A stretch of DNA of 64,000 bases from Amycolatopsis suaedae (GTDB lineage: Bacteria > Actinomycetota > Actinomycetes > Mycobacteriales > Pseudonocardiaceae), in contig NZ_SFCC01000002.1 of the NCBI RefSeq assembly GCF_004214935.1, positions 248,001 to 312,000 of the forward strand. Reading direction: 5' to 3'. This document shows positions 16,821-24,248 of this stretch, one piece after another; positions within the stretch are counted from its first letter, which is position 1; each line of letters opens with the position of its first letter. The position numbers were made by a program, and so were the translations under genes. The notes under the pieces were generated by a model. The model saw only the letters and a list, made by a program, of their open reading frames with translations, had not been told where the DNA came from and made no database searches.

Positions 16821-17297
16821 GTGTACGACGTTCCGGTGCTCGACATGGGCCGCGTGGTCGAGTTCGTCAACGAGCACGCCGACCGTCCACGTGTGGTCGC
16901 GGACGAACAGGACATGCCCTACCCGGAGATGGCTGTCCCGTCCGGTGACCTCGTGCCGGCGGCCAACGCGGCCTTCGAGGTGTTCGCCGCTGCACCCGAC
17001 GGGCGCGCCTTCGAGCGGCTGAACGACCTATTGCGTGCTGCCCGCCCGCTGCCGGTCGCCACCGAAGCGGGCCTGCGCTGGACGGTCGACGCGCCGGAGA
17101 ACGTTCTCCCCGCGGCCCTGGGCGCCTGCCTGCTGGAGTGGCTGGTGAACCACGGGCAGGAGCGCCTGGGCACGTGCCATGGTGCGAAGTGTGTCGACGT
17201 CTACGCCGACGCCTCCCCGGCCGGGCGACGGCGGTTCTGCTCGTCCACTTGCCTGAACCGCCACAAGGTCGCCGCCTACCGTCAGCGCGCCCGGTAG
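16821..17297 (+). CDS. CGNR-type zinc-finger transcriptional regulator with ABATE domain
   Basis: This 158-aa protein has an N-terminal ABATE stress-response-like domain (VVEFVNEHADRPR...LNDLLRAARPLP) and a C-terminal CGNR zinc finger. The zinc ligands are in CHGAKCVDVY and RRFCSSTCLNRHKVAAYR; the usual CGNR tetrad here reads CLNR. The GTG start at 16821 follows AGGAGGT with a rather long 12-nt spacer. The family binds DNA and is often next to transporter genes; here the divergent LysE exporter is the obvious target. Confidence 0.88.
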   Translation: MYDVPVLDMGRVVEFVNEHADRPRVVADEQDMPYPEMAVPSGDLVPAANAAFEVFAAAPDGRAFERLNDLLRAARPLPVATEAGLRWTVDAPENVLPAALGACLLEWLVNHGQERLGTCHGAKCVDVYADASPAGRRRFCSSTCLNRHKVAAYRQRAR

Positions 17298-17311
17298 TAC
17301 ATACTGCCGGT

Positions 17312-17791
17312 ATGTCGGAGCCGAACGCGACCGGGACCGTCACCGTGCTGGCCGAAGCGGACACCGTGTACGCCCTGGTCAGCGATCCGGGCGTGCTCGC
17401 GGAACTGTCCGAGGAGTACGCCGGTTTCAGCTGGCTGAACGGCGCCACCGAGGCGACGGTCGGTGCCCGCTTCCGCGGCCGCAACCAGCGGGGCGTCCGT
17501 CGCTGGAGCACCGTCTCCACGGTGACCGAGACCGTCCCCGGCCGCCTGTTCGCGTTCGACGTGACGTTCCTCGGCCTGCCGATCTCCCGCTGGCGCTACG
17601 ACCTCGAACCGGCCGAGGACGGCTGTGTGGTGACCGAGAGCACCTGGGACCGCCGCCCGGCCTGGCTGCGCCTGCCCACCGGCCTGGCCACCGGGGTGAT
17701 GAACCGCGCCGAGCAGAACACCGCCAACATCGCCGCCACCCTGCGCCGTCTCAAGGCGCGAGCCGAGGGAACAGCGGGCGTCGGCACGTAG
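17312..17791 (+). CDS. SRPBCC (polyketide cyclase/START-like) family protein
   Basis: This 159-aa soluble protein with a helix-grip fold pattern begins MSEPNATGTVTVLAEADTVY, then VSDPGVLAELSEEYAG, matching the polyketide_cyc2/SRPBCC families. Other typical stretches are GARFRGRNQRGVRRWSTVS and VTESTWDRRP. Such proteins bind small hydrophobic ligands. The ATG at 17312 is preferred over an upstream frame that overlaps the CGNR gene. It lies 14 nt after the CGNR gene and directly before the thioredoxin-NHL gene. The ligand is unknown. Confidence 0.88.
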   Translation: MSEPNATGTVTVLAEADTVYALVSDPGVLAELSEEYAGFSWLNGATEATVGARFRGRNQRGVRRWSTVSTVTETVPGRLFAFDVTFLGLPISRWRYDLEPAEDGCVVTESTWDRRPAWLRLPTGLATGVMNRAEQNTANIAATLRRLKARAEGTAGVGT

Positions 17792-17803
17792 TTGACTCCG
17801 GAC

Positions 17804-19573
17804 GTGACGCCTCGAACCCAGGCGCGCGTGCGCGCCCCCGAGCTGACCGGTGACCTGTGGCTCAACACCGGCGGCAGGACCGTCAGCCTCGCCGAGCTGC
17901 GCGGCAAGATCGTCCTGCTCGACTTCTGGACCTCGGGCTGCATCAACTGCCTGCACGTGCTCGACGAACTGCGCCCGCTGGAGGCCGAGTTCGCCGACGA
18001 GCTGGTGACCATCGGCGTGCACTCGCCGAAGTTCCTGCACGAGGGCACCGCCGACGCCATCGAGGCCGCCGTCCGCCGCTACGAGGTGCACCACCCGGTA
18101 CTCAACGACCCCGACATGGTCACCTGGTCGCAGTACGCCGTCCGGGCCTGGCCGACGCTGGTCGTCATCGACCCGGAGGGCTACGTCGTGCACGTCGCGG
18201 CCGGGGAGGGGCACGCCGAGGCGCTGCGCCGGGTGATCGCCGGCCTGGTCGACAAGCACGACGTCCGCCGCGGCGGTAGCCCCTACATCCCGGTCGAGCG
18301 GGCCGACACCGCGCTCAGTTTCCCGAGCAAGGCGGTGTCCACACCGGACGGACGGCTGCTGGTCGCCGACACCGGCAACCACTCGGTCGTCGAGCTGAGC
18401 ACCGACGGCGCCACCGTGCTGCGCCGGTACGGCACCGGCCGCCGGGGTGAGCCGTTCACCGAGCCCGGCGGCCTCGCCGTCCTGCCGCCCGACGTCGCCG
18501 AACGGGCAGGTTATGACGTCGTCGTCGCCGACACGGCCGCTCACCTGTTGCGTGGGCTCGACCTCGACACCGGCGAGGTCACGACCGTCGCCGGCACCGG
18601 CGAGCAGTGGCGTGACGGCCCGGACACCGTCCTCACCAGCCCGTGGGACGTCACCTGGTGGAACGGCGCGGTCGTGGTCGCCATGGCAGGCAACCACACG
18701 CTGAGCACGTTCGACCCGCTGACCGGCCACGTCGAACGGCTGGCAGGCACCACGGTCGAGGGCCTGCGGGACGGGCCGGCGCGGGAGGCGTTCTTCGCCC
18801 AGACGTCCGGCTTCGCCGCCACCGAGGACCGGCTCTGGCTGGTCGACGCCGAGACGTCGGCGTTGCGCTGGCTCGACCGCGACCACACGGTGCACACGGC
18901 CGTCGGCACCGACCTGTTCTCCTTCGGCCACCGCGACGGCCCGGCGGCCGACGCGTTGCTGCAGCACCCGCTCGGCGTTGCCGTGCTGCCCGACGGCTCG
19001 GTCGCGATCGCCGACACCTACAACGGGGCCGTCCGCCGCTACGACCCGTCGACGACCGAGGTGTCCACGCTGGCCACCGGCCTCGCTGAGCCGTCCGGGC
19101 TACTGGTGACCGCCGACGGGCTGCTGGTCGTCGAATCGGCCGGGCACCGCGTGTCCGTGCTGCCCGTCGAGCAGACCACCGTGGCTGGCGACCAGCACGT
19201 CGTCCGCAGGCCACCGACCGTGCTCGCGCCGGGGACGCTGGAGTTCGCCGTCGTGTTCACCCCTCCCCCTGGGGAGAAGCTGGACGATCGCTACGGGCCG
19301 TCGACCAGGTTGGAGATCAGTGCCTCGCCACCGGAGCTGCTCGCCGAGGGTGCCGGAACCGGCACCGACCTCACCCGCACGCTGCGGCTGGCCGGCGCGG
19401 TCACCGAGGGCGTGCTGCAGGTCGTCGCCCAGGCGGCCAGCTGCGACAGCGACGCCGAGCACCCGGTTTGCCGGGTGACCCGGCAGGACTGGGGTGTCCC
19501 GGTGCGGATCGCGCCGGACGGGGCGGGCACCTTGGAGCTGGTGATGGCAGGCATGCATACCGAGGCCACGTAG
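17804..19573 (+). CDS. Thioredoxin-domain protein with NHL repeats (NHLRC2-like)
   Basis: This is a protein of about 589 aa. Residues about 10-150 form a TlpA/thioredoxin-like domain with redox motif WTSGCINC (CxxC about residues 46-49) and the cis-Pro region AWPTLVVIDPEG. The remainder is an NHL/beta-propeller (LLVADTGNHSVVEL, VVVADTAAHLLRGLD, VAIADTYNGAVRRYD) ending in a small beta domain. The architecture is the same as animal NHLRC2 and bacterial relatives of uncertain role. No signal peptide is seen, so it is probably cytoplasmic. The start is ambiguous: GTG 17804 is used; TTG 17792 just after the previous stop is possible. The next gene, GroES-like, begins two bases after its stop. Confidence 0.88.
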   Translation: MTPRTQARVRAPELTGDLWLNTGGRTVSLAELRGKIVLLDFWTSGCINCLHVLDELRPLEAEFADELVTIGVHSPKFLHEGTADAIEAAVRRYEVHHPVLNDPDMVTWSQYAVRAWPTLVVIDPEGYVVHVAAGEGHAEALRRVIAGLVDKHDVRRGGSPYIPVERADTALSFPSKAVSTPDGRLLVADTGNHSVVELSTDGATVLRRYGTGRRGEPFTEPGGLAVLPPDVAERAGYDVVVADTAAHLLRGLDLDTGEVTTVAGTGEQWRDGPDTVLTSPWDVTWWNGAVVVAMAGNHTLSTFDPLTGHVERLAGTTVEGLRDGPAREAFFAQTSGFAATEDRLWLVDAETSALRWLDRDHTVHTAVGTDLFSFGHRDGPAADALLQHPLGVAVLPDGSVAIADTYNGAVRRYDPSTTEVSTLATGLAEPSGLLVTADGLLVVESAGHRVSVLPVEQTTVAGDQHVVRRPPTVLAPGTLEFAVVFTPPPGEKLDDRYGPSTRLEISASPPELLAEGAGTGTDLTRTLRLAGAVTEGVLQVVAQAASCDSDAEHPVCRVTRQDWGVPVRIAPDGAGTLELVMAGMHTEAT

Positions 19574-19574
19574 C

Positions 19575-19928
19575 ATGACCCGCGTGTCGGACCCCAATAC
19601 ATCGTTGCCCACAGCGGCAAAGCTCGAAATCCAGATGTTGCACGACCGCGTGCTGGCCCGGCTGTCCGGCGAGGAGGGTGAGCGGCGCAGCAGCGGCGGC
19701 ATCGTGATTCCGGCGACCGCGCAGGTGGCGCGCCGGCTGGCGTGGGGTGACGTCCTCGGTGTCGGCAACAACGTTCGCAACGTCAAGGTCGGCGACCGCG
19801 TACTGTTCAACCCGGATGACCAGCTGGAAGTGGAGATCCAGGGTGAGGCGTACCTGGTGATGCGGGAACGCGACATCCACGCCATGGCCAGCGAGCGCAC
19901 CGAGCACGGCACGGGACTTTACTTGTAG
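19575..19928 (+). CDS. GroES-like co-chaperonin family protein (orphan)
   Basis: This 117-aa protein carries the GroES fold pattern: LHDRVLARL, a mobile-loop-like SSGGIVIPATAQ, GDVLGVGNNVRNVKVGDRVLF and the closing EAYLVMRERDIHAM. It is longer than a typical 95-100-aa GroES because of N- and C-terminal extensions. No groEL is nearby, so it is probably not the housekeeping GroES but a paralogue. It starts 2 nt after the thioredoxin-NHL gene and ends 13 nt before the VanW gene, implying co-transcription. Confidence 0.88.
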   Translation: MTRVSDPNTSLPTAAKLEIQMLHDRVLARLSGEEGERRSSGGIVIPATAQVARRLAWGDVLGVGNNVRNVKVGDRVLFNPDDQLEVEIQGEAYLVMRERDIHAMASERTEHGTGLYL

Positions 19929-19941
19929 CGCTGGAGGGGCA

Positions 19942-21735
19942 GTGCGCGACGAACCCGAGTCAGACGACGAGGAGCTGGTCGGCGCACTGCTCGGCATGCC
20001 GACGGTGCTGGAGCGCCCGCGGACACCCGCCACCCGGTTCCGGCGCAACCTCGGCAAGGTCTTCATCGGCCTCGGCCTGTTCGCCGTGGCGTTCGTCATC
20101 GCCTACGCCGTCGACCTCATCGCCACCATCGGCACGGTCCCGCGTGGCGTCACCGTCGCGGGCATCGACGTCGGCGGCATGGACCGCGAGGACGCCGAGG
20201 CGAAGCTGCGGACCGAGCTGGAGCCGCGGCTCACCCAGCCGGTCCGGATCACCGCCGGCGACGTCGTCGTGCACCTGGACCCGGTCCGTTCCGGGCTGGG
20301 GCTGGACTGGCCACGCACCCTGGAGCAGGCAGGTGATCCGCCGTTCAGCCCGATCACCCGCCTGCTGTCGTTCTTCACCTCCCGCGAGGTCGGCGTGGTG
20401 ACCGTGAGCGACCCGAACCTCCTGCGGCAGGCCGTCGTGGATCTCGCGGTCCAGCGGATCAACCACGGCATGACCGAGGGCAGCATCGGGTTCCGTCCGG
20501 CGGCCGGTGACGGCGCCGTGGAGGCGTACCCCATCGATCCGCGCCAGGGCCAGGAGCTGACCGACATCGACGGCGCGGTCACACTGATCCGTGACAACTG
20601 GCTGCTGTCCGGCGGCGTCACCGTGCCGGTGTCGGTCACCCACCCCAAGGCCACCGCGGCCGGGGTGCGTGCCGCACTGGACAGCCTGGTCGCCAAGGCG
20701 GTCGCCCAGCCGGTGATCGTCCAGGGCGACGGGCGCGACGCCGTGCTGCGCCCCGCGGAGATCGCCGCGGGATTCCGGTTCCGCCCGCTCGACGACGGCA
20801 GGCTGGAGGTCCTGCTGGACCAGAACGCGTTGCAGGCGGGCCTCGCCCCGCAGCTGGCGCCGACCGAGCGGCAGGCCAAGGACGCCCAGATCACGTTCCC
20901 CGGCGACCGGCCGGTGGTGCAGCCCGCCGAGGACGGCAGGCGGGTCGCCTGGGTGAAGACGTTCGAGCCGTTCATGCGGGTCATCCAGCAGCCCGGCGAA
21001 CGTCGGCTGGTGGCGGTCTACGAGCCGCAGCGGCCGGGCGTGACGACCGACGCGGTGAACGCGCTGGGTATCCGGGAGGTCGTCGGCGAGTTCACCACCT
21101 CCGGCTTCTCCGGGGCGATGGTCGCCAACGTCCACGCCATGGCGGGGAAGGTGACCGGCGCGATCGTCCGGCCCGGCGAGACGTTCAGCCTCGACCAGCG
21201 CACCGGGCCGAGATCGGCCGCCAACGGCTTCGTCGCCGCACCGGTACACGAGGACGGCACCGGCCCGGCGCTGATCGGCGGTGGCGTCTCGCAGTTCACG
21301 TCCACCCTGTACAACGCGGTCTACCTGGCCGGTCTCGCCGACGCCGGGCACACCGAGCACGACTACTACATCGACTGGTTCCCGCCGGCGCGGGACGCCA
21401 AGTCGCTGGCCGAGGACGGGTCCACTGTGGACATGCTGTTCACCAACGACGGGCCGACCGGCGTCGCCGTGCAGGCCGTCGCGTCGGGCTCGTCGGTGAC
21501 GGTACGGATCTGGGGCACCAAGCGGTTCCGGGTGGAGAGCGCGACCGGCCCGCAGACCGACATCGTCGACCCGCCGGTGCGGGTGGGTGGCCCGGGTTGC
21601 CAGCCGAGTCCCGGCATCCCCGGCTTCACGGTCGCCGACACGCGGATTCGGTACGACCTGCGCACCGGCGCCGAGGCCGGCCGGGACACCCGGACGGTGA
21701 CCTACCGGCCACGTCCCCACGTCCTGTGTCCCTGA
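19942..21735 (+). CDS. VanW family membrane-anchored protein with peptidoglycan-binding-4 domains
   Basis: This 597-aa protein has a cytoplasmic acidic start, a single transmembrane helix at about residues 40-60 (VFIGLGLFAVAFVIAYAV), and an extracellular part. After the helix come two putative peptidoglycan-binding/YkuD-associated modules (VAGIDVGGMDREDAEAKL, DGAVTLIRDNWLLSGG). The VanW domain follows (GEFTTSGFSGAMVANVHAMAG, VRPGETFSLDQRTGPR, GGVSQFTSTLYNAVYLAGL). VanW proteins occur in some glycopeptide-resistance loci but have no established reaction. The GTG start at 19942 follows GGAGGGGCA. It is the last gene of the run begun by the SRPBCC and thioredoxin-NHL genes. Confidence 0.9.
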   Translation: MRDEPESDDEELVGALLGMPTVLERPRTPATRFRRNLGKVFIGLGLFAVAFVIAYAVDLIATIGTVPRGVTVAGIDVGGMDREDAEAKLRTELEPRLTQPVRITAGDVVVHLDPVRSGLGLDWPRTLEQAGDPPFSPITRLLSFFTSREVGVVTVSDPNLLRQAVVDLAVQRINHGMTEGSIGFRPAAGDGAVEAYPIDPRQGQELTDIDGAVTLIRDNWLLSGGVTVPVSVTHPKATAAGVRAALDSLVAKAVAQPVIVQGDGRDAVLRPAEIAAGFRFRPLDDGRLEVLLDQNALQAGLAPQLAPTERQAKDAQITFPGDRPVVQPAEDGRRVAWVKTFEPFMRVIQQPGERRLVAVYEPQRPGVTTDAVNALGIREVVGEFTTSGFSGAMVANVHAMAGKVTGAIVRPGETFSLDQRTGPRSAANGFVAAPVHEDGTGPALIGGGVSQFTSTLYNAVYLAGLADAGHTEHDYYIDWFPPARDAKSLAEDGSTVDMLFTNDGPTGVAVQAVASGSSVTVRIWGTKRFRVESATGPQTDIVDPPVRVGGPGCQPSPGIPGFTVADTRIRYDLRTGAEAGRDTRTVTYRPRPHVLCP

Positions 21736-21809
21736 CCGATCGTGTGATTGCCGTGGGCGCCGGAATGGATACTGTCGGTGACACCTGTCGTCTCGAACTA
21801 GGAGGTTGG

Positions 21810-22184
21810 GTGTCCCGCCTACGCGCGCTGCTGGTCCTTCCCGTCGTACTGCTCGGCGCGGTGCTGCTACCGGCGCAGGCCGGAGCCGCCGAGCCCGAGC
21901 CACAGCTCGTGCACGCCAACACCGTCAACAAGTGCAAGCTCAACGTGCGGGCAGGCGCGGAGCTCGCTTCGCAACTGCTGCACACGCTGACCTGCACCAA
22001 CTACACGACCTGCACCCAGCCCGCGGAGAAGGACGCCCCGTGCGGCAAGCCCGTCGTCGGCGGCAGGTACAGCTGCGTCGGACCGGACGGTAAGCAGGTC
22101 ACCGACGACCGCTGGGTCCCGGTCGCCTGGCGGACACCGCAGGCCGCCTACGTCGCGCTGGCCTGCGCGGCCTTCCGGAAGTAG
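21810..22184 (+). CDS. Small secreted cysteine-rich protein
   Basis: This 124-aa protein has a signal peptide (MSRLRALLVLPVVLLGAVL... ending near AGAAEPEP). The mature domain carries six cysteines (NKCKLNVR, LTCTNYTTCTQ, APCGK, YSCVGPDGK, ALACAAF), likely forming disulfides. It has an SH3-like flavour (KLNVRAGAEL) but no certain family. The GTG at 21810 is chosen because AGGAGG lies 4 nt upstream. Its own promoter is likely, as 74 nt separate it from the VanW gene. The function is unknown. Confidence 0.8.
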   Translation: MSRLRALLVLPVVLLGAVLLPAQAGAAEPEPQLVHANTVNKCKLNVRAGAELASQLLHTLTCTNYTTCTQPAEKDAPCGKPVVGGRYSCVGPDGKQVTDDRWVPVAWRTPQAAYVALACAAFRK

Positions 22185-22190
22185 GCAGCA

Positions 22191-22224
22191 GGCCGCCGTC
22201 GCCCCACGAGGGACGACGGCGGCC
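22191..22224. terminator. Bidirectional hairpin between convergent genes
   Basis: Perfect 11-bp arms GGCCGCCGTCG and CGACGGCGGCC surround a 12-nt loop, six bases after the secreted-protein stop and six before the end of the GlsB-like gene. It is placed and shaped as a shared terminator, though without a T-run. Confidence 0.7.
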
Positions 22225-22230
22225 AACCGG

Positions 22231-22506
22231 TCAGTGCGTCACCCGGCGCCTGCCGTAGGCGCCGGCCGCGATCATCACGCCGACCACGGCGATGCCGACC
22301 TGGGTCAGCAGCTCCAGCCAGTCGAAACCGGCGGTGTCCGCGTAACCGATACCCCGCGCGATGGCCGTACCGATGAACGCGGCCACGATGCCGACCACGA
22401 TCGTCAGCCAGATTGGAATGCCCTGTTTTCCGGGTGCGACCAGCCGGCCGAGCACCCCGATGACCAGGCCGACCAGTATCGCGCTGATGATTCCGGCGAT
22501 CTCCAT
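22231..22506 (-). CDS. GlsB/YeaQ/YmgE family stress-associated membrane protein
   Basis: This 91-aa protein has three hydrophobic spans: MEIAGIISAILVGLVIGVLGRLV, PIWLTIVVGIVAAFIGTAIARG and a C-terminal span ending in GAYGRRRVTH. The GLVIGVLGRLVAPGKQ segment is the family signature (transglycosylase-associated protein family). The ATG at 22506 is chosen for its upstream GAGGAG. It is generally linked to stress response in the envelope, with no known reaction. Confidence 0.88.
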   Translation of the reverse strand: MEIAGIISAILVGLVIGVLGRLVAPGKQGIPIWLTIVVGIVAAFIGTAIARGIGYADTAGFDWLELLTQVGIAVVGVMIAAGAYGRRRVTH

Positions 22507-22650
22507 CGCTCGTCTCCTCACAGCAGGTTTGCGATGCCAGGAGAGTTCCCCGAAAAATCTCCGCCAAACGATGTCGAGAACCCGTCATCGGCTCCGTCCC
22601 GGTGGTGAACGTGACCAGAATGGGTCACCACCGCACCGAGGAGAGCGACC

Positions 22651-23058
22651 ATGGCCAAGTACCTGCTGCTCAAGCACTACCGCGGCGCCCCGGCCTCGGC
22701 CAACGACGTGCCGATGGACCAGTGGACGCCGGAGGAGATCTCGGCCCACATCGAGTACATGGACACCTTCGCGGCCAGGCTGGAGAAGACCGGCGAGTAC
22801 GTCGGCAGCACGGCGCTCGCGCCGGAGGGGACGTTCGTCCGCTACGACGGCGAGGGCCGCCCGCCCGTCACCGACGGCCCGTTCGCCGAGACGAAGGACC
22901 TCATCGCCGGCTGGATGATCATCGACGTCGACAGCTACGAGCGCGCCCTCGAACTGGCCGCGGAACTGTCCGCCGCCCCCGGCGCGGGTGGCAAGCCGAT
23001 CCACGAGTGGCTCGAACTGCGCCCCGTGATGGCCGAGCCGCCGACCATCACGGAGTGA
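22651..23058 (+). CDS. YCII-related DGPF-domain protein
   Basis: This 135-aa protein begins MAKYLLLKHYRG and carries the DGPF hallmark in VTDGPFAETKDLIAGWMIID plus a C-terminal WLELRPVM, typical of the YCII/DGPF family. These small dimeric proteins have no proven activity but are genetically linked to ECF42 sigma factors. Here the downstream sigma gene starts inside its stop codon (GTGA), so translation is coupled. GGAGAGCG supplies the ribosome binding site. Confidence 0.92.
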   Translation: MAKYLLLKHYRGAPASANDVPMDQWTPEEISAHIEYMDTFAARLEKTGEYVGSTALAPEGTFVRYDGEGRPPVTDGPFAETKDLIAGWMIIDVDSYERALELAAELSAAPGAGGKPIHEWLELRPVMAEPPTITE

Positions 23059-24197
23059 ACGTCCGGATGGACGAGGCCCTGCTCCGCGAGCTCACGCCGC
23101 AGGTACTCGCCGTCCTCGTCCGCCGCGGAGCCGGCTTCGCGGCGGCCGAGGACGCCGTGCAGGAGGCGTTGCTGGAGGCCGTCCGGGTCTGGCCGGCCGT
23201 CCCGCCGCGGGACCCGAAGGGCTGGCTGGTCACCGTGGCGTGGCGCAAGTTCCTGGACACCGCCCGGTCGGAGACCGCCCGCCGCAGGCGGGAGACCGTC
23301 ATCGAGGAGGAGCCGGGCCCGGTGCCCGCGGTCGACGACACGCTCCAGCTCTACTTCCTGTGCGCGCATCCGTCGCTGACGCCGTCGTCCGCCGTCGCGC
23401 TCACGCTGCGGGCGGTCGGCGGTCTCACCACCCGTCAGATCGCCCGGGCGTACCTGGTGCCCGAGGCGACCATGGCGCAGCGCATCAGCAGGGCCAAGCG
23501 CACCGTCTCCGGCGTGCGGTTCGACCAGCCCGGCGACGTCGCCACCGTGCTGCGGGTGCTCTACCTGGTCTTCAACGAGGGCTACTCCGGCGACGTCGAC
23601 CTCGCCGCCGAGGCCATCCGGCTGACCAGGCAGCTCGCGGCGGCGATCGACCACCCCGAGGTATCCGGCCTGCTCGCGTTGATGCTCCTGCACCACGCCC
23701 GGCGTGCCGCCAGGACGGCTCCCGACGGCAGCCTGGTGCCACTGGCCGAGCAGGACCGCGGCCGGTGGGACACCACCGCGATCGCCGAGGGCGTCGGGAT
23801 CCTGCAGGCGGCACTGGCCCGTGACCGGCTCGGCGAGTTCCAGGCGCAGGCCGCCATCGCGGCACTGCACGCCGACGCGCGGACCGCCGGGGAGACCGAC
23901 TGGGTGCAGATCGTCGAGTGGTACGACGAACTCGCCGGCCTGACCGGCAGCCCGGTGGTCCGGCTCAACCGCGCGGTCGCCGTCGGCGAGGCCGACGGAC
24001 CCCGTGCCGGGCTGGCGGCACTGGCGGAACTGGACGGTTCACTGCCGCGGCACACCGCGGCGGCGGCCTACCTGCACGAGCGGGCCGGTGACCTGGCACT
24101 GGCCGCGCGGCTGTACGCCGAGGCGGCGGGCAAGGCGGCCAACCTCGCCGAGCGCGACCACCTGATGCGCCAGGCCGCCCGGCTCAACAGCGGCTGA
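23055..24197 (+). CDS. ECF42-type RNA polymerase sigma factor with C-terminal TPR-like extension
   Basis: This 380-aa protein has N-terminal sigma region 2 (FAAAEDAVQEALLEAVRVW, PKGWLVTVAWRKFLD) and region 4 (LTTRQIARAYLVPEATMAQRISRAK). A helical C-terminal extension of about 200 aa follows, which is characteristic of ECF42 factors, known to pair with DGPF proteins and to lack a classical anti-sigma factor. No anti-sigma gene is adjacent. The GTG at 23055 overlaps the DGPF stop by 4 bp and is the sensible start; the same frame runs further upstream through the DGPF gene. It is terminated by a strong hairpin just after the stop. Confidence 0.92.
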   Translation: MNVRMDEALLRELTPQVLAVLVRRGAGFAAAEDAVQEALLEAVRVWPAVPPRDPKGWLVTVAWRKFLDTARSETARRRRETVIEEEPGPVPAVDDTLQLYFLCAHPSLTPSSAVALTLRAVGGLTTRQIARAYLVPEATMAQRISRAKRTVSGVRFDQPGDVATVLRVLYLVFNEGYSGDVDLAAEAIRLTRQLAAAIDHPEVSGLLALMLLHHARRAARTAPDGSLVPLAEQDRGRWDTTAIAEGVGILQAALARDRLGEFQAQAAIAALHADARTAGETDWVQIVEWYDELAGLTGSPVVRLNRAVAVGEADGPRAGLAALAELDGSLPRHTAAAAYLHERAGDLALAARLYAEAAGKAANLAERDHLMRQAARLNSG

Positions 24198-24200
24198 ACG

Positions 24201-24237
24201 GAAAAGGGCCACCTCCGTCGCGGAGGTGGCCCTTTCC
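24201..24237. terminator. Hairpin terminator between sigma factor and acyl-CoA dehydrogenase genes
   Basis: A 15-bp perfect stem, AAAGGGCCACCTCCG with its complement around a TCG loop, has flanking A-rich and T-rich bases, so it can work in both directions between these convergent genes. Confidence 0.85.
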
Positions 24238-24248
24238 AGGGGACCGGA

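Noticed and set aside
19960..21903. A 647-codon antisense frame over the VanW gene
   Set aside because: The plus strand carries a complete VanW protein with membrane span and motifs; the antisense translation resembles no family.
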